Source of the DNA: Ascoidea rubescens DSM 1968
Taxonomy: Eukaryota > Ascomycota > Saccharomycetes > Ascoideales > Ascoideaceae
Length of the DNA stretch: 64,000 nt
Assembly (NCBI RefSeq): GCF_001661345.1
Contig: NW_017962919.1
Location: 496,001-560,000, forward strand
Reading direction: 5' to 3'
The translations under genes and the position numbers were made by a program. Each line of letters begins with the position of its first letter. Position 1 is the first letter of the stretch. Below the pieces are notes generated by a model that saw nothing but the letters and a program-made list of their open reading frames with translations, was not told where the DNA came from and did not search any database. Shown here piece after piece: positions 1-11,970 of the stretch.

Positions 1-85
1 ATTCAGCCAACCAACCAAAAGTTACCTGGACCAGATTAAAGTACAGTATATTATATATAAGGATAGTTCACAAACGCAGGTTGTA

Positions 86-169
86 GGTTGTATAGTGTAG
101 TGGTTATCACTTTCGGTTTTGATCTCAAGAAGCTTCCGAACAACCCCGGTTCGAATCCGGGTACGACCT
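86..169 (+). tRNA. tRNA-Gln (anticodon UUG) with 12-nt intron
   Basis: The acceptor strands GGTTGTA (86-92) and TACGACC (162-168) pair fully with one G-T wobble, and the T arm carries GGTTCGAATCC. The mature sequence closely matches the yeast tRNA-Gln(UUG) I know. The anticodon stem TTCGG/CCGAA encloses 19 nt instead of 7; removing 12 nt (123-134) after position 37 restores the loop TTTTGAT with anticodon TTG at 119-121. The intron contains TCAA, which can pair with the anticodon as in other eukaryotic pre-tRNAs. A T run (169-174) follows as Pol III terminator. Confidence 0.96.
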
Positions 170-402
170 TTTTTGTTTTTGTTGAAATCTCTTTGGAATC
201 AATCGCAATAAGGTTTTGTACCGCGCATTTCAGCGTGTACCTGCGCCTCGGTGAGCTTAAATTCTTCAAAACAAGCCTGATGGAGCTTGGACCTATCAAC
301 ATTAAATACCATCCTAATTCAGGTTTGTGTTTCTCTGTTTAAATCGCTGATAATGAGGTTTCTTCTGTCCATATATTTTCATATTTAGAGAACTCTTCAG
401 TC

Positions 403-2721
403 ATGTTTTCCTTGAAATATAGAAAAAAAAGCGTGTCCCTAATATTCTCAAATTTTTTATTAAGGTCCACCACAAGATCAAAAAAATTTTCACTATTAGT
501 TGGTCTAATCATTTTGCTGCTCCTCTATCATGTTATATCAATAGAAAAATTGACCAATTATTCAAATAGTCTTCCACTCTATCCATATTTTCATTCCAAA
601 TTTATAGAACACCAACTTGATCAGTTGAACTCTCCTATTTCTTCCTCAGTATATTACCATACCAATTTTATACCTTATAATTTCACTTTATTCAAAAATC
701 CCTTTAATATAAATTTTCTAAAAAATTATCAAATATCTCAATTAATTAACTTCAATCCAGTTTTATTTGATTGTAACTCTATTTCTAATAACTATGATGT
801 TTATAATCACAACTATGGAAAAAAATATAATAAAAACAATTTTTTAATATCTTATCCAAAGAAAAAGATATCATTATCATCAAAATCTCAATATCTCAAT
901 GATTTGAAAATTTTCAAATCCCAAATTATCAATTCTGTATATTCAGATCTACTATCTCCACTGGAATTCAAAAAGGACTATACAACCAGAAATCTTAAAA
1001 AAAGTTGGTATCAATATGGTGCAAGTTCAATATTTTTTAAAAAAAATGATCTATTCTTATTGACTAATAGAATTGTCTATTCTGACACCGAAAAAAGATC
1101 TTTTGCAAGATCGAGTTTTTTATCTTTTCAAATATATGACAAGAATTGGAATCAACTATATTCCAAAAACAATAAACATCTATATTGCTTTGTTAATCCG
1201 GATTTATCGAATTTGTTGAATACGCTTAATATTAAAAATATTAGTGCCATAATAAATTCATTGAAAAATGATTATCAAAATCATAATCGTAATCATAATC
1301 GTAATCATAATATAGATAGAAAATGTTTCAAAGCCCCTGCAATACTAGATATTCCTTTTTATTTTGAACTTAATCAAACTTCAAGATTTTTTGGTCCTGA
1401 AGATCCAAGGATCTTAATCAAAAAAACTTACTATAATTTTTATAATAATCAAGAAAACAGAACTTTGATAGATTCAATTGAATTGGAAGAGCCAATAATT
1501 ATTTATAATAAAATGACAAATCATACTTTTGATTATTACCGACTAATTCATGCTTTTTTACCCTTTCAAAATAAAGAAATAACTTTCACTTTCAACAAGC
1601 AAGCAAATACAGAAATTGAAAAAAATTGGCAACCCTTTTTCAATTCAAAAAATATTATCGATGTTTATCTTGAAAACAATGAAAACGATAGAAATAATCC
1701 AACCCATTTCACAAACGGTTATATTAATTTTATTTATTCAATTGATCCCTTGGAAATTCTATTATGTAGCTTAAACACTGGTATATGCAATTTCCAATTT
1801 CAGGATAACATTTACTGGAATTCCAAAAAATTATCAGTAGATCCTGTTCCTGATAATGAAAATATCTTATTCAATAGTGTAGTGAATAATGATAAAATTA
1901 GTGCTATGAGAGGTGGAACTAATTTAATCAAAATTCCAGTTTTTTTTTTAAATAAAATCTACCAATTACTGAATAGCAGCAACAATAATAATAATGATAA
2001 TGATAATAATAGAAATCATATCATTGATAATTTCAATATCAATCTAAAAAACCTATTAGATTACAACATTTTCATTGGATTTCCAAGAACTCATATTGAT
2101 GATTGTGGTTGTTGTAAAGTGACTTATAGACCATCGTTTATTGTTTTATTAAATTTGAAAAATTCTTCAACCTATCAAATTAATTCAATTTCTTCTAGTT
2201 TAGATTTTAATATCGATGTTCTAAATTGGAAATTGGCTGAACAATTAGATTCATGCATCGGCTTTCAAAATGTTTTAATTCCAAATAGTATATCATATTG
2301 GGATATATTTAATAATTCAATTTCAATTGTTGAAAAACAAAAGAACATTATCAATAGCTCAAATTCCGAACTGGATACCAATATAGAATCAAAATCAGAA
2401 TTAGAATTGGAATTTGATGATTATATGGGTCTTATGTTAACTGAAGCTGATTATTCGAATGTGTTGATTCATATTAGAGGATTTCTAAAATTTTTAATCA
2501 ATGAACTTGACTTCTTTAAAAAGCAACCTCAACACAAACTCGCTAATTCAACAGATGGTTTATCTAATGAAGAAGCTCAAAATGTATTAAAAAAAATTAA
2601 CAGTAATTTACTAGTGCAATGTGCACTAGAAGATTCAAAACGATATTGTAGTGAATATGGATTAAGCCATAGTCCATTTGTTCCCAGTAGTCATAGAAAT
2701 AAGAATAAAAATCCCTCCTGA
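403..2721 (+). CDS. GT91 beta-1,2-mannosyltransferase (BMT family)
   Basis: The 772-residue protein is a predicted type II membrane protein: a short basic cytosolic tail, one membrane segment at about 30-46, then a lumenal domain. Motifs I associate with fungal beta-mannosyltransferases (GT91) are visible: FGPEDPR near 329, RGGTNLI near 503, and GFPRTHID-CGCC-YRPSF near 556-578. These enzymes add beta-1,2-linked mannose to cell-wall glycans in the Golgi, in Candida and Komagataella; S. cerevisiae lacks the family. The length is normal. The ATG at 403 begins the basic tail that precedes the membrane anchor. Short Asn/His runs (HNRNHNRNHN near 295; poly-Asn near 525) are insertions typical of this genome. 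The acceptor and linkage actually made are inferred only from the family. Confidence 0.88.
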   Translation: MFSLKYRKKSVSLIFSNFLLRSTTRSKKFSLLVGLIILLLLYHVISIEKLTNYSNSLPLYPYFHSKFIEHQLDQLNSPISSSVYYHTNFIPYNFTLFKNPFNINFLKNYQISQLINFNPVLFDCNSISNNYDVYNHNYGKKYNKNNFLISYPKKKISLSSKSQYLNDLKIFKSQIINSVYSDLLSPLEFKKDYTTRNLKKSWYQYGASSIFFKKNDLFLLTNRIVYSDTEKRSFARSSFLSFQIYDKNWNQLYSKNNKHLYCFVNPDLSNLLNTLNIKNISAIINSLKNDYQNHNRNHNRNHNIDRKCFKAPAILDIPFYFELNQTSRFFGPEDPRILIKKTYYNFYNNQENRTLIDSIELEEPIIIYNKMTNHTFDYYRLIHAFLPFQNKEITFTFNKQANTEIEKNWQPFFNSKNIIDVYLENNENDRNNPTHFTNGYINFIYSIDPLEILLCSLNTGICNFQFQDNIYWNSKKLSVDPVPDNENILFNSVVNNDKISAMRGGTNLIKIPVFFLNKIYQLLNSSNNNNNDNDNNRNHIIDNFNINLKNLLDYNIFIGFPRTHIDDCGCCKVTYRPSFIVLLNLKNSSTYQINSISSSLDFNIDVLNWKLAEQLDSCIGFQNVLIPNSISYWDIFNNSISIVEKQKNIINSSNSELDTNIESKSELELEFDDYMGLMLTEADYSNVLIHIRGFLKFLINELDFFKKQPQHKLANSTDGLSNEEAQNVLKKINSNLLVQCALEDSKRYCSEYGLSHSPFVPSSHRNKNKNPS

Positions 2722-3386
2722 TTTATATAGAGTGTATTTGCTTTTTTTTTTTCTTTTTTTTCTCTTTTATGTTTTTTCTTCATAATATCAGAAATAGCAG
2801 ATATTTATACCAAACAAATTAGCTAATTGAAATAGCTATGAAATTGAATATAATATTAAAAAATTAAAAGAAAATAATTCATTGTGACTTAATTGAAAAA
2901 CTATTGAAAATTAAATATAAGCCACAACTAATCAACAAGTCAAACAGTGCCCAGATAAAATTATTTAGACAGTCAATATGTAGTTTTTTTGCCAGCTTCA
3001 GTGCAAATATTATAACAACTAATAAAAACCTAAATAATAGCAATTGAAAATATTTTTCTCCAAGGACATTTCATATTGTCTTTCATCTCATATTATTTAA
3101 AAAAGGAGACTTTGGGGCTTAACATTCAGCCAAAACAAAGAAGCAAAAAGCAAAAAAACATAATTTCAAATTAATCTAAAAACTAAGAAGGTAAAATCAA
3201 TATGTTATCAACTGTAAATGGGATTGAAATCTACATATACCAATAGTTTGTTGTAATATTAATGTGTAATAAATGCAATAACCATTGATTTGAGATAAAA
3301 AAATATGTAGTCATGTATAAATATGCACAATATGTGACACCGGTAAACTCTAAATCGATAAATCTCTTTCTCAGACCCCCTTTTTG

Positions 3387-3412
3387 TATACATGTATGTA
3401 TTTACATGTATA
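3387..3412. repeat. Perfect 10-bp inverted repeat, 6-bp spacer
   Basis: TATACATGTA at 3387-3396 is mirrored by TACATGTATA at 3403-3412. Each arm also contains the palindrome TACATGTA. It lies in the gene-free stretch; a role is unknown. Confidence 0.8.
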
Positions 3413-4479
3413 GCATGCAGGTGGCTAAGCTTTTTAAAATCAGGGTCTTTTGGAATTGAATATAATCAACTCTGAAATAATAATTAATTTGTCTTTTAAA
3501 TCTAGCAAACAAGAAAGCTAATGAGTAATTAAAAAAATTTTATTTATTTATGTGGCTCTATCAATATTTACAAAAAAAATGATTTATTTCTAATTATTTA
3601 TCAGCTTTTTTGTATCTTACCTATTCCCTAAACATAAACAAACATCGTTTTATTATGAGAAAAGTTGATTTATTGAAAACAAAACTAACAAATAATCCCA
3701 AATTATGCAATTTTAATTGTTTAAATCAAAAATTAATTTTTGGGTTGTTGAATATCTCAAAATTGCTAATGTTAAATATGGTAGCACAAAAAAAACATTT
3801 CATTAAGCACAAAAAAAGAGGAATCCAAACACAATTGATTTAGAAACAGGCAATATATTATAAATCTGAGAATTTAAATTTTATGTATTTCAATAGAGTA
3901 TTAATAGAACATCATTCAACAAAAGAGTAAAGGTATTCATAACATGTTAGCATTTTTTTCAAATGGATAGCTGGCTACACCATTTTAAATAATTCTTTTA
4001 TTATCTTTAGTATCAATACAGAAAGTAGACTTATAAGCTGATTAAATCTATAAAATATAATAAAAATTAGCCTTTTTAACTAATAGAGAAATCCTTTTTA
4101 AGCATCTTTTTGATTTTATCAACTTTAGAACTTATAACAGTAATTAAAAACAATTAAGAATGTTTTTTTAAAACGCTTTATTTAAATTAAGTAGAATAGC
4201 TAAATTAAATTCAGTCTAATATTACACCACTTTTTCATTAAAAAGATATATGATAATAATATTAAATTTGAATTATTGAAAAATCTATAAGAATATTAAT
4301 ATTTCTTCTATTTTATTTACAGACAATTCAGGTTTAATTTAATATCTATTATCTATTGTTTTTTTGATTATTTAGCTGTTATTCAATTTCATCAAGATTT
4401 ACACCTCAAATATCCCATACTTTAAAGTCACAGATTATTTTAATCCTATAAATATTCCAGAAAAACCATTTCTTTAACA

Positions 4480-4512
4480 TTTAAATCATTTAAATCACTT
4501 AAATCATTTAAA
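4480..4512. repeat. Tandem 10-bp repeat, about three copies
   Basis: Units of the form TTAAATCATT / TTAAATCACT / TTAAATCATT follow each other in the AT-rich spacer. Probably simple slippage expansion. Confidence 0.7.
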
Positions 4513-5718
4513 ATGCTCATAAAAAGAAAACCTAATATTAATGTCATAATTTTCATTATTAATTATTCCGTTTTGTATTAATTTAATTTTAATAATTTGA
4601 AATAATTTGGACATTAATAAAAAATCACCAGTCTTTTTATATAATATAAAATCAGAAACATAGAAATTAGATTTTCAAAATTTTTTTTTGTTTTCGGATG
4701 ATAAATTTTTGAATATTTATAGAGTATGTGAATATTTATAGTATTCAAAATATATGGTTGAAAATTTTAATATTAATATACTTTTACTTTTTATTTTTGT
4801 GATGTTAACACAAAACGATGTTTCTTTTATGTAGAATTTTAATTGAGGCTCTGTGTTGTAAATTAATTGTATAAACAATAGTTTATAATAGAAAATTTAA
4901 ATATTCTCAAAAAATAATATACTCAATAGAATATATAAAGAACAGCAAATAAATACAATCAGAAATATAGCTTTTATCATAAAAAAGTTATTTTTTATTG
5001 TTTTTTTCTTATTTCTTATTTAGTTGTTTTTTTTTTGATATCAAGAAAGAAATAATAGCATATTTTTAATTAATTAAGAAAAAAATCATATTCAATCTGA
5101 AGTGAACTTGAATTGATAATTATTTTGGTTTCAAAACTAAATTTCTAATTGACAAAATTATAGATAAGATTTAGACTAACTTAAACCGACTTAATCCTAG
5201 CAATGTGCTAATTACAAAAGATTTTCAATTTTAAAACGATAAAATTTTGATTTTGTGTTGTCAGCCATAAAATTTGCCTATCATCTGGAAGATAGACTTA
5301 ATTTTCAATTAATAATATGGAAAATGATTATCTCGTTTTTAAAAATCATTGATTATTGCAAAGATTTTATATACATTATTTACTATGTTTAATAAGCAAT
5401 AATTAGTGATAAATCAAGAATTTTATTAATTCTGAATATATACAATAGCAAATATATTTTTTAATATATGAGTGAAGCTTCTGTTTCAACTGATATCAGT
5501 AAATTACTTAATATGAATAAAAAAAATAAAAAAAACAAAAAAAACCATAAACTAGAAAATAAAAAAACAGCATAATGAAATGAAAATATAAATTATAAAA
5601 TAACAGATTATAGCAACAAAAAAAAACAGCTTAAGAAATCACATAATAAATAAAATTAAAATTAATGAATAAACAAGAAAAAAACAAATAAATAAAAAGA
5701 TTAATATTTAAATCAAAA

Positions 5719-7632
5719 CTAGGCATTAGTCTTCAAATCTCTATAGTAAGCCTCTTCTTCGGCATCAATGACATCTTTGTAAGAAAACAAATCAACTTCT
5801 TCAAGTGGTATAAGATGAGTTTTATGATAAAACTTGTAAAAAAAGTAGAAAATGAAAAACACTGGTATACAAATATACCCAGAAATAAAGGACTTGTAGT
5901 CAAAAGAACTACCTTCAGATAAATCCAAGAAGACAGTAAAATTTTTTATTAGCATTAATAAAATTGAAAAACCTATTGAAAAATAAGTAGTATAAGGGGT
6001 GAAACGAGCTGTGTAATATAGTTCTTTCTTTCTTTGGATACCTTGAACTTTGATGGCATTTGTGAATCTGAAATGACTGATAAGAATTGATAACCAGGTA
6101 AATAAAATAAACGTACAATCAACATTAAGAAAATGTTGATAAACAATTTTTGAAGAATCACCTGAATTCATATAACCTAAAACAGAGAATAAGGAACAAA
6201 ATGCAAATGCAGCATATGGAACACCTCTTTTATTTGTCTTTGAGAAAATTTTTGGAGCCATTCCATTAATCGATAAACCATATAATGTACGAATGGAGAC
6301 GTAAAGTTCTGTGTTGGAAGCAGTAAAAATAAAGATCAAAAGACATGAGTTAAGGATATGAGGTAAAACTTTGATACCTGCGTTTATGGCAGCAATAACA
6401 AAGGGAGAATTTGTAGCTGAAGATGAATAAAGAGAGACAGCTTCTAATAACAAAGGATCATCAGATGATACGATCATTCCCATAAAGAAAATTAAGCAAA
6501 TGTAAATAGGGAAAATGGTCCACATAATTAAATTATTAGCCTTGTGAATATTTTTTCTCATCGGACTATGAGCTTCAGCTAATGCAGCACCATAAATTTC
6601 AATACCTGCAAAAGGATAAATAATTGTAACTAAAGATGCTAAAAAGGCAGCAAATCTTCCAGGGCTTCCACTTGTACCAAAGTACTCTTTAAAGGCACCA
6701 GGATCTTTCCAATATCTGAAGCCAACTCTTTCGTTAGTTGGGCCAGCACCCATAGTTAGTGCGAAACAAAAGATAACAAGGCCAATTAGGACAATTACTT
6801 TGAAACCTGCAAAAAATTTGACAATTGTGGCATAGAATTGAATGCCAACAAAGTTACATATCATGTCAAGAATAATAAAAATAGTGACCCATAAAGCAGG
6901 ATTAATTGTTTCTCTATCTATCCAGTATTGAATAGCAAGAGAGGCAGCAGAAATTTGAGTTGGAGCAAGAACCAAATATTTAAAGAAATAGAAATAACCA
7001 CTAGCAAAACCAAAAGCAGGATCAACATATCTTGTTGCCATTCCAGCACAACCATCAGGAAGAGGAATATAAGTGGCCATTTCGCACAAGGAACATAGAA
7101 CAGTGTAAGCAACAATACATACAAGTAGAAAGCCGAATAATAAACTCCCACAACCACCAAAACTTAGACTAATACCTGAGGCAACAAGCATACCACTACC
7201 AGTTGTACCAGATATAGACAATGCAGCTAAGTCGTAGTATCTTAATTTGTGGACTAGTCTATGGCCTTCTGTCATAGCTAGAGGTTGTTCGGAGGTGACA
7301 CGATGCAATTCGTAGGAAACTTGACGATATAGAGTTGAGGCAGTACTGCTGGTGCTAATTGAACCATTATCGTTATCGTGCTCATGATGGTGGTCATGAT
7401 GAAGATGATGTGGGTTGTTGTTGTTGTTGTTTTTTAAATCGTCCAAGTTGTTAGTTGTTGTTGATAGAGAGGAGTTTTGTTCATAATTTATTTTTTGTTT
7501 TGGGAAGTTCGAATCAGTGGAAGATCTTGAATCGGAATGTTCGATGTTTCCGAAATCATTTCTATAGAAGGAATTGAAGGAGTTTCTTCTATTTAGATTC
7601 AAAGATCTTCTTTCATTATTTGTAAACTCCAT
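5719..7632 (-). CDS. Amino-acid permease (yeast AAT/APC family)
   Basis: The 637-residue protein has a long hydrophilic N-terminus (about 1-120, with an Asn run and a His/Asp-rich patch near 77-90) followed by about twelve hydrophobic segments. The first segment carries ISGTTGSG, the unwound helix-1 motif of APC transporters, and EMATYIPLPDG matches the next family signature. GVPYAAF and VQGIQRKKELYY correspond to late conserved loops, and the acidic C-terminal tail IPLEEVDLFS is typical. It should be a plasma-membrane H+/amino-acid symporter; the substrate cannot be read off. Start: the ATG at 7632 is the first Met of the frame. No in-frame CTG codon was seen. Gene-free stretches lie on both sides, the larger on the promoter side. 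Confidence 0.88.
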   Translation of the reverse strand: MEFTNNERRSLNLNRRNSFNSFYRNDFGNIEHSDSRSSTDSNFPKQKINYEQNSSLSTTTNNLDDLKNNNNNNPHHLHHDHHHEHDNDNGSISTSSTASTLYRQVSYELHRVTSEQPLAMTEGHRLVHKLRYYDLAALSISGTTGSGMLVASGISLSFGGCGSLLFGFLLVCIVAYTVLCSLCEMATYIPLPDGCAGMATRYVDPAFGFASGYFYFFKYLVLAPTQISAASLAIQYWIDRETINPALWVTIFIILDMICNFVGIQFYATIVKFFAGFKVIVLIGLVIFCFALTMGAGPTNERVGFRYWKDPGAFKEYFGTSGSPGRFAAFLASLVTIIYPFAGIEIYGAALAEAHSPMRKNIHKANNLIMWTIFPIYICLIFFMGMIVSSDDPLLLEAVSLYSSSATNSPFVIAAINAGIKVLPHILNSCLLIFIFTASNTELYVSIRTLYGLSINGMAPKIFSKTNKRGVPYAAFAFCSLFSVLGYMNSGDSSKIVYQHFLNVDCTFILFTWLSILISHFRFTNAIKVQGIQRKKELYYTARFTPYTTYFSIGFSILLMLIKNFTVFLDLSEGSSFDYKSFISGYICIPVFFIFYFFYKFYHKTHLIPLEEVDLFSYKDVIDAEEEAYYRDLKTNA

Positions 7633-10600
7633 TTGAAATTATAAGTGATATAGTAGGAAATATATTATATATACATGTATATATGTATATTTCAATTAAG
7701 ATGATGTAATGTAGCTTAAATACGGATGATAATATGGATTGAAGATTAAAATAATTAATGAGGCAATTGTTAATTGATGGTGGATAAAATATAATATAGA
7801 TAAAAAAAAACTAAAAAATGATTGAATCGAAGAAAAAATATTTTGGAAAATTTTAACGAAGAATGGAAAAAAATAATAAAAGGAAATTATAATAATTATA
7901 TATGAAAAGTTGGTATAGTTTCTTTTTGGATGATGATTAAGTGATTAAGAATATGCTGATAAAATCAGAAAGAGAGAGAAAACTTGGAAATGGGAAATAA
8001 ATCTATATCCACATTAAATTAAATGAGAAAAAAAAAGGGACATTTAAAATGAACAATAAAAAACCTAAAAAGAAAACAAAAAAAATTGAGACTGGCACTG
8101 CAAAAATTTGAATTTAGAGGTGTTAGGACAAAGAATCTAGCAGGTGTTGTTAGACTGGAGGCAGCTAAATGGTAATTTAAATTGCAATTGAATGAATACC
8201 AAAATCTGTAGATATGTTTGAAAGTTTAGTTTAGTGTTAAATTAGTATAACAGAGAGCTGCAATTCGTAAATGATAAATAATAGATTTATTTGATGATTT
8301 GCAACCATTTTGAAAAGTAGGAAATGTTGGTGTCAATATTTGAAATTCGTGCAGCGATAAAGTGGTAGAATGATAAGGTGGAAGTGATAATGGGTGATGT
8401 CAAAGAGAAGAATCAAGATGTTGGAAAATCAGAAAAAGCAAAAGAAGACTTGGGAAGAATTAGGAAGAATTGAGAAAAACAGGTCTCGATTTTTGATTTC
8501 TTTTGAACTTCTGAAAACCCAATGGAAATTTCCTAATACGGGTTTAACATTTAAAAAATAAAAACGCAAATCTTAAACCTTAAACCCAAAACCACAAACA
8601 ATAAACCCTAAATGAGACATTGTGAATTGTAAATGGGAAAGCGTGCTATTAATATGTTGATATCAAAATGAACACAATTCAAATTGAAATAGAAACATGT
8701 AGCAAAGGGAAAAGAAAATAAATTTTGAGTTAAATACATAGAAATTCCTCCTTTTTAAGAGGAAAAAAACAACCCACCAGAATAATAAGATTATAATGTG
8801 GAGTTTGTGTGTCTTGTTTAAGATGTAAACAATCAGATCAAATGCCCTCATTCGCAATAACGCACCCAGGCTCCAGTAGTATTGCTTAGCACTCTCCAGT
8901 CAAAATTGACAAGAACTGAATGTGCCAAAGACTCCAGCTGAACTAAAGGAGTTAACCAACCCAAGAAAACAGTTGCACTATATTCTGTGTATGTTCTGTG
9001 TATTGTTCTGGGCATTTTCCCCAGGCATAAAGAGTGCTGTTTTTGACCTTCACTCACGTGATATATATCTAGCTTCTGTAGAGCGGGCGTCGGGGTTTGC
9101 GAGCAGCAGCTGGAATACGGACGAGGAGATGGGTGCAGTGCGTAGTCCGCGCGTGCTACCGCGGCCGCTGAGCGGGTTTGAGAGACGCCCAGCAGCCTGC
9201 CCTCGAGCGTCCTGTCAACCAAGCGTTCGCCAACGCTGATTGGTTAGGCGACGCACCCAACGGGTACAAAACAAGAGAAAGTGGAAAAAGTGGAAAAACT
9301 CTGAAAGGACATAACACCCTTCTTGTCCGGCCAGGCAGGGCAGATGAAACTGGTGCTGTTTTTTTGCGTTTTGTTCCCCCTCAAAGTTGTCTTTAGTGCA
9401 GCTAATTAATCTGCCTCAAAGTCTCCCTTCATCACCAACAGAGCCAGAATAAGGCCCACAGGCAATTTGGTCAAGCATCCCAACGATTCTAGTCAATTAA
9501 ATGGAAATTAGTTGTCTGCAGCTTTCCTTTAATTCCAACGACTTCTAAACGATTTTTGTCTAATTACCAATGAGTTTAATGGTATTCTATCACCACAGGG
9601 ACTATAAGCATAGCATTATGTATCGAACATACAAGTGTAGATATTAGCTGTTTTTCCAATGTATTTATTAAATGTGAATTCAGATATGAAATGGATAGGA
9701 ATTTGCTATAATTAAATGAAATTCTAAGCAAAAGATTGTCTAATTGTCGAGATCTTCAATTGATAGTCAAGTCACCCACTGATAGAAGCTAATTGATAGT
9801 TAAAAGAAAATTATTTAAAAGTAAAATCCCGTTCAATGCTATTCAATTCAGTTCAATTTTTAACGCACAAGACGTATTTCAAAATTTAAATCAAAAATCA
9901 AACAGGAAATAAATTATCAGCACTTCTAATCTTTTACATATCTGTTCCAGCTGTTTTAACTGGATTTAAGATCCTTTAGTAATAAAAAACAACAACATGC
10001 TGTCCCATCTATTTTAGTTTCAAAATATATATTTTAAAAATTGAAAATAATAATATGACAAAATAAATATCTGAATCTAAACCAGTTCTAAAATTAATAA
10101 AATTATATGTTATTATTTTAATCACCTGCTTGCTGCCTGATAAATGCTATCCATTTAGTTTGAATTTTATTGAGCAAACTAATTGAATTAAATTTTATTC
10201 AATAATTTCAAATAATTTCATCAGAATTTTAATAACTTTTAATAAATTTCAAGTTTAAAATTTATTCAGAGTTTCAGACTACCGAAACTCTCCAGACTTT
10301 TTCTGTCTCTTACTTTCTTCCATATCAATTATTTTCAACTGTTTTCAATTGTTTCCAACTGTTTTTAGTTATTTTTAACTGTTCCTGGTTGCGGTTTTCG
10401 GGAAAAAACAAAAAAGAAATTCATGTCTAATCAAAAAAAAAAGAAAAAGAAAAAGAAAAACCAGCATTAAATTTACAACCAAAGCTCACCAATCAATTAA
10501 TAAACCAATTGAAAGAAATTACCTAAATTTATTAAAAATTACTAAAAATCAATCAAAATCAATCAAAATCTATTGTTTTTAATCGATTTCATCAACTTTC

Positions 10601-11970
10601 AATTTCTAGATCAAATTCCTGCATCTCTCATCCAAACCGCACCTGAATTGCTCACTTTAGAACAACTCCACATTCTCACAAAATGTTTTAGCAAAAAGCT
10701 CTAAATCATTTAAATTGTTCTAATTTTCCCAGCCTTTTATCTTAGCATCATATTATTTTGCTCTTTCCATTAACCAACATACCCTTTTTCTTCTTTGAAC
10801 CAGTTTTCCTTGTTGTGTCATACAAATCATCCAAGACCAAAGAGTGTAAACTCTTTTCTCCACAGAGTCAATCCAGTTATCTCCGCAAAATTTAGTTTTT
10901 ACAAATCACGTGCACAGAGCATAAGACTACTGTATTCGTTGCGAGCCCAGCTTATATTGGCACGTGGTCTTGTGTGATATTGTGGTAAAATGAGTCATTT
11001 GCACCAGCTGGGTCTTTTTCCCCATTGCTGCGAGCTGCGACGAACCTTCACTATTGACTTTTGTGTCTGTCTCATACTAAACTTGGCTGTTTTTTTTGGC
11101 CTCGGAGAAATTCTGCTTTTTTAGTTTTTTCTCCCACATGCATGAGTTTCTTCTCAAACATCAAGAAAAAAAGAAAAAAGAAAAACATTTCCGAAACCCG
11201 TTCAGCGTTTTCCGAAGTTTTCGGTGCAACTCCGAGCCAACAGGCTTTCTTCTCTCCCCAGCCAATCAACTTGCTCAATGCCTTTCAGAGCCAGGCAGGC
11301 ATCTGACATCAACTAGCTGTTTCGTTAAAACATCCTTACAATATCTCGAGCCTCACGCCAATGTTTCGTTCAAAATTTGAAAAAGCCATCGCAAAATCAC
11401 TTCGAAATCCCACCCTCAGCGAGATCGTGCAATAATTTCCATCTTTATTGGTAAATGAGTAATTCAAACTTTTTTTCTTTATCTCACCGCTCGGTTGATT
11501 TCCGTGCTTTTTCCAGGCTCCCCCGGATGTTTATCTTCTCCTTACATTTACTATGCGATACTAACCACGGTTCTCTTTTCAGTAACTGCGGATTCAATAA
11601 CCGACAAAATATATCAATCAACTCAATGCTCTCAATTTAAACTAAGGAATTTATTATATAACGTTTAAAATTTTAGTAAATTATTGTTTAATATATTGGA
11701 TCATTTGAATGAGATTGAAATAACTGGTTAGAGCTACACTGTTATATTGTTTTGTACATATTTTCTTTCTTTTTTCCAATATAAAGGCTTTTATTCCTTT
11801 ATCAATATTCTTCATTCATTAATTCATATATTGATAAAATTTTTAATATACTAAAAATCATATATAAACCCTTTTCGTTTACTTGATTGTTATTCCTAAT
11901 TTTCTGGGGATCATAAACACAAAATCAGTATAAAATTATTAAAAAAAATAAATTTTGCAACATTTTCATC
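7633..11970. other. 4.3-kb divergent spacer with a GC-rich island
   Basis: This spacer separates the permease from HOM3. It is AT-rich except for a marked GC-rich island at about 9070-9250 that includes CCGCGGCCGC, and a moderately GC-rich part at 10800-11330. Open frames in the island (8848-9222 minus, 8922-9239 plus) begin with non-ATG codons and show no domain. A CACGTG box sits at 9055-9060 beside an AT run. The stretch at 8575-8613 contains AAACCCTAAA, a Tbf1-like box. I see no protein-coding or tRNA gene. Confidence 0.6.
10905..10997. promoter_or_regulatory. Cluster of two CACGTG boxes and a Gcn4-type site upstream of HOM3
   Basis: ATCACGTG (10905-10912) and CACGTG (10961-10966) are bHLH/Cbf1-type sites. 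TGAGTCA (10991-10997) is an exact Gcn4 consensus. Amino-acid starvation control by Gcn4 is known for HOM3 in S. cerevisiae. The distance to the HOM3 ATG is about 1 kb, longer than usual, so assignment to HOM3 is an inference. Confidence 0.45.

Larger units (their letters stand above)
2722..5718. other. 3-kb AT-rich gene-free stretch
   Basis: No convincing gene is visible between the 3' ends of two converging genes. The sequence is very AT-rich with poly-A/T runs. A 77-codon open frame at 3610-3843 begins with TTG and shows no recognisable domain. Two small repeats (listed separately) are the only structure I see. It could hold a replication origin, an unrecognised ncRNA or decayed gene; nothing in the sequence decides this. 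Confidence 0.6.

Noticed and set aside
88-342. Open frames on both strands across the tRNA-Gln gene
   Set aside because: They start at TTG or run across the tRNA and show no domain; the tRNA explains the sequence.
3600-3630. U1 snRNA-like CTTACCT
   Set aside because: Only seven bases match the U1 5' end and no further U1 structure follows.
3610-3843. 77-codon frame in the gene-free stretch
   Set aside because: Starts with TTG, Lys/Asn/Leu-rich as expected of random AT-rich DNA, no motif.
8575-8615. Telomere-like AAACCCTAAA stretch
   Set aside because: Only one clean unit; no tandem array. A Tbf1-type box is the simpler reading.
8848-9396. Overlapping frames in the GC-rich island
   Set aside because: GC-rich DNA has few stops, so long frames arise by chance; non-ATG starts and no recognisable domain.
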